Shown here: one piece after another, positions 8,019-14,992 of the stretch
How positions within the stretch are numbered: the first letter of the stretch is position 1
How the letters are laid out: each line of letters begins with the position of its first letter
Assembly: GCA_002372545.1 (NCBI GenBank)
Contig: DFHD01000022.1
Location: 1 to 15,255 of the forward strand
DNA length: 15,255 nucleotides
From: Lachnospiraceae bacterium UBA3732
Lineage (GTDB): Bacteria > Bacillota > Clostridia > Lachnospirales > Lachnospiraceae
Direction: 5' to 3'
Translations under genes and position numbers: made by a program
The notes under the pieces: model-generated
The model's database searches: none
What the model was told of the DNA's origin: nothing
Seen by the model: the letters and a program-made list of their open reading frames with translations, nothing else

Positions 8019-8876
8019 ATGGCTGAGATCATCGATGGTAAGAAAATTTCGACTGAATTAAAGGATGACGTTCGTGCTGAGGTAAAGGCTCTGAAGGAAA
8101 AGGGTGTGACCATCAGCCTTGCGGTGATCCTGGTGGGACAGGATCCGGCGTCTACAGTATATGTGAACAACAAGAAAAAGGCGTGCGAGTATACCGGCAT
8201 TAAGTCTGTTTCCTATGAGCTTCCCGAGGATACGACCGAGGAAAAGCTTCTGGGGCTGATCGATCAGCTGAATAACGACCCGGATATCAATGGTATTCTG
8301 GTTCAGCTTCCGCTGCCGAAGCATATTTCCGAGAAGGCTGTGATCGGCAGGATCTCCCCGGATAAGGACGTGGACGGCTTCCATCCCGAAAGCGTGGGCA
8401 GACTCAGCATCGGTGAGCCCGGCTTTGTAAGCTGCACGCCGGCAGGAATCATTGAACTGCTGAAGAGAAGCGGTGTGGAGATTGCCGGAAAGCATGCGGT
8501 AGTGATCGGCAGGAGCAATATCGTGGGTAAGCCTATGGCTATGCTGCTTCTGCGGGAGAATGCTACGGTAACTGTCTGCCATTCCAAAACGAAGAACATC
8601 AAAGAGCTGACAAAGCAGGGTGATATCCTGATCGCTGCTGTTGGTAAGCCCCGTATGATCGATGCTTCCTATGTAAAGGAGGGAGCAGTGGTGATCGATG
8701 TAGGTATCCACAGAACAGGCGAAGGAAAGAAACTTTGCGGAGATGTGGATTTCGAATCCGTTGAACCGGTTGCCGGAATGATCACGCCTGTGCCCGGCGG
8801 CGTTGGTCCCATGACCATTGCCGGACTGATGAAGAATTGTCTGGAAGCGGCTAAAATGAACCTTTCCCAGGAGTAG
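8019..8876 (+). CDS. folD: Bifunctional methylenetetrahydrofolate dehydrogenase/methenyltetrahydrofolate cyclohydrolase
   Basis: FolD interconverts 5,10-methylene-THF, 5,10-methenyl-THF and 10-formyl-THF using NADP(H), supplying purine, thymidylate and formyl-Met pathways. The length of 285 residues is standard. The catalytic pair is Tyr48 and Lys52 in VYVNNKKKAC, the YxxxK motif. GILVQLPLP and DKDVDGFHP form the folate pocket. GRSNIVGKP (164-172) is the dinucleotide-binding loop, and TPVPGGVGPMT is the C-terminal signature. CGGAGGGG (8008-8015) supports the ATG at 8019. fhs lies 90 nt upstream and rimO begins 5 nt after the stop, so folD and rimO should be co-transcribed. NADP rather than NAD use is assumed from the family, not proved. 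Confidence 0.98.
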   Translation: MAEIIDGKKISTELKDDVRAEVKALKEKGVTISLAVILVGQDPASTVYVNNKKKACEYTGIKSVSYELPEDTTEEKLLGLIDQLNNDPDINGILVQLPLPKHISEKAVIGRISPDKDVDGFHPESVGRLSIGEPGFVSCTPAGIIELLKRSGVEIAGKHAVVIGRSNIVGKPMAMLLLRENATVTVCHSKTKNIKELTKQGDILIAAVGKPRMIDASYVKEGAVVIDVGIHRTGEGKKLCGDVDFESVEPVAGMITPVPGGVGPMTIAGLMKNCLEAAKMNLSQE

Positions 8877-8881
8877 GAATT

Positions 8882-10282
8882 ATGCGGGATGATTATCCGA
8901 TCTGCCTTGTTTCGCTCGGCTGTGAAAAGAATACCTGTGACAGCGAAAAGATGCTTCGTATTCTCTCTGACAGAGGCTACAGGCTGACTGACTCGCCGGA
9001 GGAGGCGAAGGCTGCTATCGTCAATACCTGCTGTTTTATTCAGTCTGCCACGGAAGAAAGTCTGGAGACGATCTTTGAGCTGGCGGAGCTGAAAAAGAAA
9101 AATCTGGAATACCTTGTCTGTGCCGGATGCATGGCTGAACGGTACAGGGAGGAGATCCAACAGGAGATCCCAGAGGTGGATGCCTTTCTGGGGACGGCGG
9201 CGCTCTCGAGCGTAGCGGATATCCTGGACACGCTCAGGACCGGGATTACCTTGAATGCCAAAGATTCCGGAAATAATAAACATGAGGCAATTGCCATATT
9301 CCGGGATAAGAGCGGTCTTTCCATGGATCTTGTGCATGTTTCCCGTGTGGCTTCGCAAAAACCGTATACGGCTTATCTGAAGATTGCCGATGGCTGCGAT
9401 AAGCGCTGCACCTATTGCGCTATTCCGCTCTTCAAGGGGGCGTTTCAGAGCGTTCCCATGGAAGAACTTCTCCGCGAAGCGGGCGAACTTGCGGACATGG
9501 GAGCGAAGGAGCTGGTCCTGGTGGCGCAGGAGACCTCCGGCTACGGCAGGGATCTTTATGGCGAAAAGCGCCTGCATATCCTTCTGCGTAAGCTGTCTGA
9601 AATTGAAGGGATCCGCTGGATCCGTCTGATGTATTGCTATCCGGAGGAGCTTTATCCGGAGCTGATCCGTGAAATGGCGGAGAATCCGAAGGTTCTTCAT
9701 TATCTGGATATGCCCCTGCAGCATACGGAAAGCCGTATTCTGAAACGGATGGGCAGACGGATCACCAAAGAGGATGTATACAGGACTGTTCATGAGCTGA
9801 GAGAGAAGATGCCGGATATGACCATCCGGACTACGCTGATCACCGGATTCCCCGGAGAAACGGAGGAAGAGCATAAAGCCCTTCTTTCAGCGATCACCGA
9901 ACTGAAATTCGATCATCTGGGCGTATTTGTCTATTCACAGGAGGAAGGAACCGCTGCGGCTTCCTTCCCCGATCAGATTGCCGAGGAGGTTAAAGAAGCC
10001 CGCAGGGACGAGATCATGCTTCTTCAGCAGGAGATCGCCCTGGAAAATAAAAAGCGCCTCATCGGCAGCGAGGAGGAGATTCTGATCGAAGGATATCTTC
10101 CGGATGAGGGTGTATATGTCGGGCGTACGCGCCGGGATGCACCTGATGTTGATGGTATGGTATTTCTTAACTGCAGCAGGGAGCTGATGTCCGGCAGCCT
10201 GGTAAGGGGTGTGGTCACGGATGCATCCTGTTACGATCTGAAAGCTGACTTCATGGAGGGACAAAATGAATCTACCGAATAA
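8882..10282 (+). CDS. rimO: Ribosomal protein S12 methylthiotransferase RimO
   Basis: RimO is a radical-SAM methylthiotransferase that modifies the conserved Asp of ribosomal protein S12 (Asp89 in E. coli; cytoplasmic). The N-terminal UPF0004 domain opens with SLGCEKNTCDSE and provides cluster ligands Cys14, Cys50 (NTCCFI) and Cys83 (CAGCMAERY). The radical-SAM CxxxCxxC is CDKRCTYC (Cys172, Cys176, Cys179). TLITGFPGETEEEH belongs to the SAM barrel. A C-terminal TRAM domain (about 400-455) ends with YDLKADF. The form SLGCxKNxxDSE separates RimO from MiaB. At 466 residues it is slightly longer than usual (about 440). An AGGAG overlapping the end of folD (8869-8873) serves as ribosome site. The last 17 nt overlap pgsA, suggesting translational coupling. 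Confidence 0.95.
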   Translation: MRDDYPICLVSLGCEKNTCDSEKMLRILSDRGYRLTDSPEEAKAAIVNTCCFIQSATEESLETIFELAELKKKNLEYLVCAGCMAERYREEIQQEIPEVDAFLGTAALSSVADILDTLRTGITLNAKDSGNNKHEAIAIFRDKSGLSMDLVHVSRVASQKPYTAYLKIADGCDKRCTYCAIPLFKGAFQSVPMEELLREAGELADMGAKELVLVAQETSGYGRDLYGEKRLHILLRKLSEIEGIRWIRLMYCYPEELYPELIREMAENPKVLHYLDMPLQHTESRILKRMGRRITKEDVYRTVHELREKMPDMTIRTTLITGFPGETEEEHKALLSAITELKFDHLGVFVYSQEEGTAAASFPDQIAEEVKEARRDEIMLLQQEIALENKKRLIGSEEEILIEGYLPDEGVYVGRTRRDAPDVDGMVFLNCSRELMSGSLVRGVVTDASCYDLKADFMEGQNESTE

Positions 10283-10805
10283 AATCACCATATTTCGTGT
10301 CATTCTGATACCGGTATTTCTGGTATTCCTGATGGTGCCGGATATTCCTTTCGGCAAGTGGATCGCGCTGGGGGTATTTATCCTGGCCTCGCTGTCGGAT
10401 ATGGTTGACGGAAAAATGGCGCGGAAATACAACCTGGTCACGGACTTTGGCAAGTTTATGGATCCGCTGGCAGATAAGCTTCTGGTATCCAGCGCTATGA
10501 TCGCTCTGGTGGAGATGGGAAGAATCCCGGCCTGGGTGGTGATCGTGATCATCGCGCGGGAATTTGCCATCAGCGGTTTTCGCCTTGTTGCAGCCGATCA
10601 GGGCATCGTGATCGCCGCCGGATGGTGGGGAAAGATCAAGACCACTGTGCAGATGATCATGGTGATCTTTCTGGTCGCCGACCTCGGGGGAAAACCCATT
10701 CATATCTTTGAGCAGGTGCTGATCTATGCGGCGCTTGTCCTGACCATTATTTCCATGATGGATTATTTTATCCGGAATAAGTCTGTTCTTTCATCTGAAA
10801 AGTGA
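10266..10805 (+). CDS. pgsA: CDP-diacylglycerol-glycerol-3-phosphate 3-phosphatidyltransferase
   Basis: This membrane enzyme makes phosphatidylglycerol phosphate from CDP-diacylglycerol and glycerol-3-phosphate, the committed step to phosphatidylglycerol and cardiolipin. The full CDP-alcohol phosphotransferase signature is present: Asp45, Asp48, Gly49, Ala52, Arg53, Gly62, Asp66 and Asp70, in the spacing DxxDGxxAR-x8-GxxxDxxxD. Hydrophobic segments at about 8-24, 32-44, 75-100 and 145-170 fit the family, as does the 179-residue length. The NKITIFRV opening is typical of PgsA. GGAGGG (10255-10260) lies inside the end of rimO, 5 nt before the ATG, so translation is probably coupled to rimO. A double stop (TGATAG) ends the gene, and a new promoter follows within 25 nt. 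Confidence 0.95.
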   Translation: MNLPNKITIFRVILIPVFLVFLMVPDIPFGKWIALGVFILASLSDMVDGKMARKYNLVTDFGKFMDPLADKLLVSSAMIALVEMGRIPAWVVIVIIAREFAISGFRLVAADQGIVIAAGWWGKIKTTVQMIMVIFLVADLGGKPIHIFEQVLIYAALVLTIISMMDYFIRNKSVLSSEK

Positions 10806-10825
10806 TAGTTTTATCATCTTTCCGG

Positions 10826-10854
10826 TTGAAATGAAATAATAAAAGTAATACAAT
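10826..10854 (+). promoter_or_regulatory. Near-consensus sigma-A promoter of the decarboxylase operon
   Basis: The -35 box TTGAAA (10826-10831) and -10 box TACAAT (10849-10854) are separated by 17 bp, with one mismatch to consensus in each. The spacer is A/T-rich. The expected transcription start is near 10861, giving a leader of about 40 nt before the ATG at 10900. It is the best promoter visible in the window and sits where function changes from pgsA to the carboxyltransferase operon. Confidence 0.75.
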
Positions 10855-10899
10855 AAACTTTGTGTGACTTAGTAAAACAAGATACGGAGGAAGTGCAAT

Positions 10900-12312
10900 A
10901 TGAGTGAAAAAAAGCCTTTGACTGCGGCTGAGCGGATCGCGGGTCTGCTGGATCCGGCAAGCTTTGTGGAAACAGGCGCTTACATCACAGCCAGGAGTAC
11001 GGATTTTAATCTGTCCGCCAGTGATACCCCAGGAGACGGTGTCCTGACAGGCTACGGTCTGATCGACGGCAGACTGGTTTATGTGTACAGCCAGGATGTT
11101 TCTGTTCTTGGCGGCGCAGTAGGCGAAATGCATGCCAAGAAGATTGCCGGTCTTTATAATCTGGCAATGAAAACGGGAGCACCCGTGATCGGACTTCTGG
11201 ATTCCGCAGGTCTTCGTCTGCAGGAAGCAACAGATTCTCTTGCAGCATTTGGCAGGATTTTCCAGAAGATGACAATGGCATCCGGCGTGATCCCCCAGAT
11301 CACAGCTGTTTTCGGTACCTGTGGAGGCGGAGCAGCCATTCTTTCTGCACTTTCCGACTTTACCTTACTGGAAGAGAATAAGGCTTCTCTCTTTGTCAAC
11401 AGCCCCAATGCGCTGGACGGTAATTATGCGGAGAAGCTGAATACTGCAGGCACGGCCTTCCTGAAAGAGAATACAGCTCTGGCCGACAGAGTGGCTGACG
11501 GTGACGAGGCCGTTCTCCAGGATATCCGTTCTCTTATCGCCCTTCTTCCTGCCAATAATGGTGAGGAAGCAGTGGATCTCTGCGAGGACGAGATCAACAG
11601 GACCATCCCCGATATTACAGCTCGGAAGGATGATGCAAGAGCTCTGGCAAAGGATATCGCCGATGATAATCAGTACTATGAGCTGAAGGAGTCCTTCGGT
11701 GCCGATGTGACTGCAGGCCTTATGCGTCTCAACGGCGCAACAGTAGGTTTCCTTGGCAACCAGGAAAAGGAGCTTTCCGTAAACGGACTTTCCAAAGCAG
11801 AAAGTCTGGTAAAGTTCTGCGATGCCTTCTCCATTCCGGTGGTTACCCTTACCAATGTGAAGGGCTTTGCCGCAACCGTTGAAGAGGAAAAGAAGCTGGC
11901 CGCTGCAGCCGGAAGCTTTGCCGGGGTTATGGCAGAGGCTTCCTGCCCGAAGGTAAATGTGATCGTTGGCGATGCCTTCGGTTCCGCATATACCATCTGG
12001 AATTCACGTTCTGTAGGCGCAGATATCGTTTACGCATGGAAGGGCGCGAGAGTCGGCATGATGGATCCCGAGATGGCCGTAAAGATCATGTATTCCGAAG
12101 AGATTGCTTCGGCTTCCGATTCTTTGGCCGTGATCGAGGAGAAGAAAAAGGAATATACTGCGCTTCAGGCCAGTGCGGAGAGTGCGGCAAGACGCGGTTA
12201 TGTAGATGATATCATTGAACCTGATGCGACCAGAAAGCGCGTGATCGCCGCTCTGGAAATGCTCAGCACAAAGCGGGAAGAAAGACCCTATAAGAAGCAC
12301 ATGAGCATATAG
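10900..12312 (+). CDS. Divergent PccB/MmdA-type (12S-like) carboxyltransferase subunit
   Basis: The protein has the two-lobed crotonase fold of acyl-CoA carboxyltransferases such as PccB, methylmalonyl-CoA decarboxylase alpha and transcarboxylase 12S. These move CO2 between biotin and an acyl-CoA. The N-lobe keeps VYSQDVSVLGGAVGEMHA, GLLDSAGLRLQEA and the glycine-rich GTCGGGAA (139-146), close to the oxyanion-hole motif. The C-lobe is recognisable but altered. GFAATVEEE (322-330) stands where the family has GFLPGxxQE, and FGSAY (360-364) where it has YGGAY. The N-lobe segment usually reading GGAEAHxxxSGVAH is not conserved. Its 470 residues are shorter than the usual 510 or so. GGAGG (10886-10890) lies 9 nt before the ATG. 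The gene heads the operon with gamma-like, biotin carrier and Na+-pump genes, so a subunit of that complex is likely. The acyl substrate is unknown, and an acyl-CoA substrate is itself an assumption. Confidence 0.8.
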   Translation: MSEKKPLTAAERIAGLLDPASFVETGAYITARSTDFNLSASDTPGDGVLTGYGLIDGRLVYVYSQDVSVLGGAVGEMHAKKIAGLYNLAMKTGAPVIGLLDSAGLRLQEATDSLAAFGRIFQKMTMASGVIPQITAVFGTCGGGAAILSALSDFTLLEENKASLFVNSPNALDGNYAEKLNTAGTAFLKENTALADRVADGDEAVLQDIRSLIALLPANNGEEAVDLCEDEINRTIPDITARKDDARALAKDIADDNQYYELKESFGADVTAGLMRLNGATVGFLGNQEKELSVNGLSKAESLVKFCDAFSIPVVTLTNVKGFAATVEEEKKLAAAAGSFAGVMAEASCPKVNVIVGDAFGSAYTIWNSRSVGADIVYAWKGARVGMMDPEMAVKIMYSEEIASASDSLAVIEEKKKEYTALQASAESAARRGYVDDIIEPDATRKRVIAALEMLSTKREERPYKKHMSI

Positions 12313-12325
12313 AAAGGAGAGAATC

Positions 12326-13324
12326 ATGCGTAACATGAAAAAGAAACTGTTTCTTGTGCCCCTGCTTCTCCTTCTGGCCATGCTCACCGGCTGTTCTCTT
12401 TCCGATGAGGAAAAGAATTTTGAATACGACGAAGACATCATGGCTTCCGAAACCCGGGAGTATATTAAAAGTCTGAATAACATGTCGGATTCAGAATATG
12501 AGTATTATACAAATGCCGGAACGGATTTTGAAAAGTCGGCAGCAAAGGGCTTCCGGCAGGCAGAGGAAACGGACCACGTCGGCAAGTTTAAGAGTATAAA
12601 GGATGTTGACGCTGAGTTCAAGAATGGTCCCGACGGACAGGTGGTCTGCTCCATCGTATGTGAGTACGAGAACAGAGACACGACAGTTTCCATCTCTTAT
12701 GAAAAGAATTATCAGTTTGAGATGGAATTCAGCAGGGTTTACGATTCTGTTTACAATGAGGCTATTTCCATGCAGATGTCTACGGACGAATACATGGAGG
12801 CATATAATTACTATACGCAGACAAACTATTCCACTGACAGCTTCGATCACTTTGTGAGAGAGCTGATCATCGGAAACGGGATTTATCCCTACACTCCGGT
12901 GGAGTGCGAGGTAAGTGCCAATTACAGCAAGTCCGAGCTGCTGAAGGCAGCCGGAAAGAATACGGTAATCGGTATGGTCACTGTGTTCGCTGTACTGATC
13001 TTTATCTCCTTTATCATCAGCCTCCTGAAATTTGTGCCGAAGCTCTTCGGACAGGGCGAGAAGAAGGATAAGAAAGATAAGCAGGCAAGAAAGAAGCCGG
13101 AAATGGTGCCTGTGGATACGCCTGTATCTGCAGTTCGAAAGGATACACCGCGTCCCGTGGCGGCTGTGCAGGCGTCAAAGCCGGATGACCTCTCCGGGGA
13201 TGAGCTGATCGCAGTTATCACCGCGGCAATCCAGGCGGCGTCGGCCGAAAAGGCCATGAGAGCACCTGCCTATACAGCAAGTAATGATACCCTGGTCGTT
13301 CGTTCGATCAGAAGAGTGAGATAA
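12326..13324 (+). CDS. Lipoprotein-anchored OadG-like gamma subunit with an exported N-terminal domain
   Basis: OadG-type subunits are small one-helix proteins that assemble Na+-translocating decarboxylases. Here a type II signal peptide (MRNMKKKLF, hydrophobic core, lipobox LTGC with Cys23) precedes an acidic, Tyr-rich domain (about 24-205) expected outside the membrane. A single transmembrane helix follows (213-234), starting just after KNTVIGM. A Lys-rich stretch and Pro/Ala-rich linker then lead to a C-terminal segment, DDLSGDELIAVITAAIQAA, ending NDTLVVRSIRRVR. The helix, linker and end resemble OadG. The whole is 332 residues against roughly 80-120 for classical OadG. The exported part loosely recalls NTF2-like DUF3887 domains of Firmicutes lipoproteins, which I cannot confirm. 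AAAGGAG (12313-12319) lies 6 nt before the ATG. It starts 13 nt after the carboxyltransferase gene and precedes the biotin carrier by 40 nt. The gamma-like role is an inference from position and C-terminal form. Confidence 0.75.
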   Translation: MRNMKKKLFLVPLLLLLAMLTGCSLSDEEKNFEYDEDIMASETREYIKSLNNMSDSEYEYYTNAGTDFEKSAAKGFRQAEETDHVGKFKSIKDVDAEFKNGPDGQVVCSIVCEYENRDTTVSISYEKNYQFEMEFSRVYDSVYNEAISMQMSTDEYMEAYNYYTQTNYSTDSFDHFVRELIIGNGIYPYTPVECEVSANYSKSELLKAAGKNTVIGMVTVFAVLIFISFIISLLKFVPKLFGQGEKKDKKDKQARKKPEMVPVDTPVSAVRKDTPRPVAAVQASKPDDLSGDELIAVITAAIQAASAEKAMRAPAYTASNDTLVVRSIRRVR

Positions 13325-13350
13325 GAGTTTCCGTATATTAAAGTTGATCA

Positions 13351-13356
13351 GGAGGA
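13351..13356 (+). promoter_or_regulatory. Ribosome binding site that fixes the biotin carrier start
   Basis: GGAGGA (13351-13356) lies 8 nt before ATG 13365. The frame also opens at an upstream TTG (13344), but that codon precedes this site and has no good site of its own. The ATG also gives MKTYRITVNG, the normal start of decarboxylase biotin carriers. Confidence 0.85.
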
Positions 13357-13364
13357 ATAATTTC

Positions 13365-13745
13365 ATGAAAACCTATAGAATTACCGTAAACGGCAATGTA
13401 TATGATGTAGCAGTTGAAGAGGTTTCCGGCGAGGCAGCAGCAACAGCAACGGCAGCACCTAAGGCGGTATCCGTACCGAAGCCGGCAGCAGCTCCCGCGG
13501 CAGCACCTGCACCGGCAGCCGGCAGCAAGGGATCCGTTGTGATCTCCGCACCCATGCCCGGCAAGATCCTCAGCGTTAAGGCAAATGTTGGCCAGAACGT
13601 AAAGAAGGGTGAAGTCATCCTTATTCTTGAGGCCATGAAAATGGAGAATGAAATCGTTGCCACACAGGATGGTACAGTAGCTTCCATTGATGTTCAGGTT
13701 GGCACACAGGTTGAATCCGGCGATACTCTTGCAACATTGGCATAG
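13365..13745 (+). CDS. Biotin carboxyl carrier protein of a decarboxylase/transcarboxylase complex
   Basis: The protein carries biotin that shuttles CO2 between the carboxyltransferase and the membrane beta subunit. The 126 residues comprise a short N-terminal strand region (MKTYRITVNGNVYDV), a flexible Ala/Pro linker (about 23-55, encoded by GCA-rich imperfect repeats) and a biotinyl domain (57-126). The biotin site is EAMKMEN with Lys92 as the modified residue, and APMPGK (62-67) opens the domain. The length and linker match transcarboxylase 1.3S, MmdC and GcdC carriers rather than the AccB of acetyl-CoA carboxylase. It lies between the gamma-like and beta-subunit genes, 31 nt before the latter. 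A biotin ligase elsewhere in the genome is needed for modification. No biotin carboxylase is in the window, which favours decarboxylation or transcarboxylation over ATP-dependent carboxylation. Confidence 0.95.
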   Translation: MKTYRITVNGNVYDVAVEEVSGEAAATATAAPKAVSVPKPAAAPAAAPAPAAGSKGSVVISAPMPGKILSVKANVGQNVKKGEVILILEAMKMENEIVATQDGTVASIDVQVGTQVESGDTLATLA

Positions 13746-13776
13746 TATTAGTGTCTGACCTTAGGAGGAAGTATCA

Positions 13777-14898
13777 ATGATAGACGTTCTGAAAAATCTA
13801 ATGGATCAGACCGGCTTCGCGACGCTGGATTGGAAGAACTATGTAATGATCCTCATTGCTTTCGTCTTCATGTATCTGGCTATTGCGAAAGGGTTTGAGC
13901 CCTTGCTTCTTGTACCGATCTCATTCGGTATGTTTCTAGTAAATATGTTCCCGGATATCATCAAGGAAGGCGGACTCCTGCATTACTTCTACATGCTGGA
14001 TGAGTGGAGTATCCTGCCGTCCCTGATCTTTATGGGTGTAGGTGCCATGACTGACTTCGGCCCGCTGATCGCCTATCCGCCCAGCTTTATTCTTGGAGCA
14101 GCAGCACAGTTTGGTATTTACGGCGCTTATTTCCTGGCTATTGCTCTTGGCTTTACCGGTAAGGAGGCAGCAGCCATTTCCATCATTGGCGGTGCCGACG
14201 GCCCGACCTCCATTTTCCTGGCCGGCAAGCTCGGAATGGGCGGAACGCTTCTTGGTCCTATTGCCGTGGCGGCATATTCCTACATGTCACTGGTTCCTGT
14301 TATTCAGCCGCCCTTTATGAAGCTTCTTACGACAGAGAAGGAAAGACTGGTCAGAATGCCCCAGCTTCGTAAGGTAACCAAGCTGGAGAAGATCCTGTTC
14401 CCCATCGTCGTTACTCTGGTCGTTGTCATGATCCTGCCCACTACAGCGCCTCTGGTAGGTATGCTGATGCTCGGAAATCTCTTCCGGGAGAGCGGCGTGG
14501 TCAAGCAGCTGACAGAAACCTCATCCAATGCACTTATGTACATCGTCGTTATCCTTCTGGGTACCTCGGTAGGCGCCACAACCAGTGCCGAAGCCTTCTT
14601 GAAGGTGACTACACTGAAAATCGTGGTTCTTGGTCTTGCCGCCTTTATCCTGGGTACTTGTATGGGTGTCATATTCGGTAAGATCATGTATGCGGTGACG
14701 AAGGGAAAGGTCAACCCGCTGATCGGTTCCGCCGGTGTTTCGGCAGTTCCCATGGCGGCCCGTGTTTCCCAGAAGGTGGCTTCGGATTACGATCCCACGA
14801 ACTTCCTTCTGATGAATGCCATGGGTCCCAACGTAGCCGGCGTTATCGGTACGGCAGTTGCCGCCGGTTCGTTCCTGGCCATATTCAACGTCCACTAA
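13777..14898 (+). CDS. oadB: Na+-translocating decarboxylase beta subunit (OadB/GcdB/MmdB family)
   Basis: This integral membrane protein decarboxylates carboxybiotin and uses the energy to export Na+. The 373 residues are largely hydrophobic with about nine membrane segments, matching short family members. GGADGPTSIF (138-147) holds Asp141, equivalent to the essential Asp203 of Klebsiella OadB. Tyr167 in AAYSYMSLVP matches Tyr229. The C-terminal signature NPLIGSAGVSAVPMAAR gives Asn313, Gly317, Ser322 and Arg329, matching the Klebsiella residues Asn373, Gly377, Ser382 and Arg389. LLMNAMGPNVAGVIG follows. All residues known to matter for Na+ transport are therefore present, so the pump should be functional. 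AGGAGGAA (13763-13770) supports the ATG. The sequence does not tell oxaloacetate, glutaconyl-CoA and methylmalonyl-CoA systems apart, so the gene symbol names the family only. Confidence 0.93.
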   Translation: MIDVLKNLMDQTGFATLDWKNYVMILIAFVFMYLAIAKGFEPLLLVPISFGMFLVNMFPDIIKEGGLLHYFYMLDEWSILPSLIFMGVGAMTDFGPLIAYPPSFILGAAAQFGIYGAYFLAIALGFTGKEAAAISIIGGADGPTSIFLAGKLGMGGTLLGPIAVAAYSYMSLVPVIQPPFMKLLTTEKERLVRMPQLRKVTKLEKILFPIVVTLVVVMILPTTAPLVGMLMLGNLFRESGVVKQLTETSSNALMYIVVILLGTSVGATTSAEAFLKVTTLKIVVLGLAAFILGTCMGVIFGKIMYAVTKGKVNPLIGSAGVSAVPMAARVSQKVASDYDPTNFLLMNAMGPNVAGVIGTAVAAGSFLAIFNVH

Positions 14899-14903
14899 GC
14901 GAA

Positions 14904-14938
14904 GCCGTGAGAGAGCAGCCGGAAGGGGCTGTGACGGT
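14904..14938 (+). other. Predicted RNA hairpin between the beta subunit and the oadA-like gene
   Basis: GCAGCC (14915-14920) pairs with GGCTGT (14927-14932) around loop GGAAGG. An outer stem GCCGT (14904-14908)/ACGGT (14934-14938) encloses an asymmetric internal loop. It lies in the longest gap within the operon (94 nt), starting 6 nt after the beta-subunit stop. No T-tract follows, so it is not a clear terminator. It could stabilise the upstream message or tune oadA-like expression. Confidence 0.35.
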
Positions 14939-14992
14939 CTGCATGGCTTGTCGTTAAACACTAACTGGAGCATATAAGAGAAAGGAACAAAA

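Noticed and set aside
8669..9874. Open frame of 401 codons on the - strand opposite folD and rimO
   Set aside because: It spans the junction of two certain + strand genes and its translation has no domain signature.
10799..10821. Hairpin at the pgsA stop (AAAG-TGATA / TATCA-T-CTTT), considered as a terminator
   Set aside because: The stem is weak, A/T-rich and bulged, and is followed by CCGG rather than a T-run.
13344..13364. Upstream TTG start for the biotin carrier, adding MIRRNNF
   Set aside because: The strong ribosome site at 13351-13356 lies after this TTG and fits ATG 13365.
14948..14978. Possible promoter before the oadA-like gene (TTGTCG and TATAAG)
   Set aside because: The spacing is 19 bp and the resulting transcript would start at or inside the ribosome site, leaving no usable leader.
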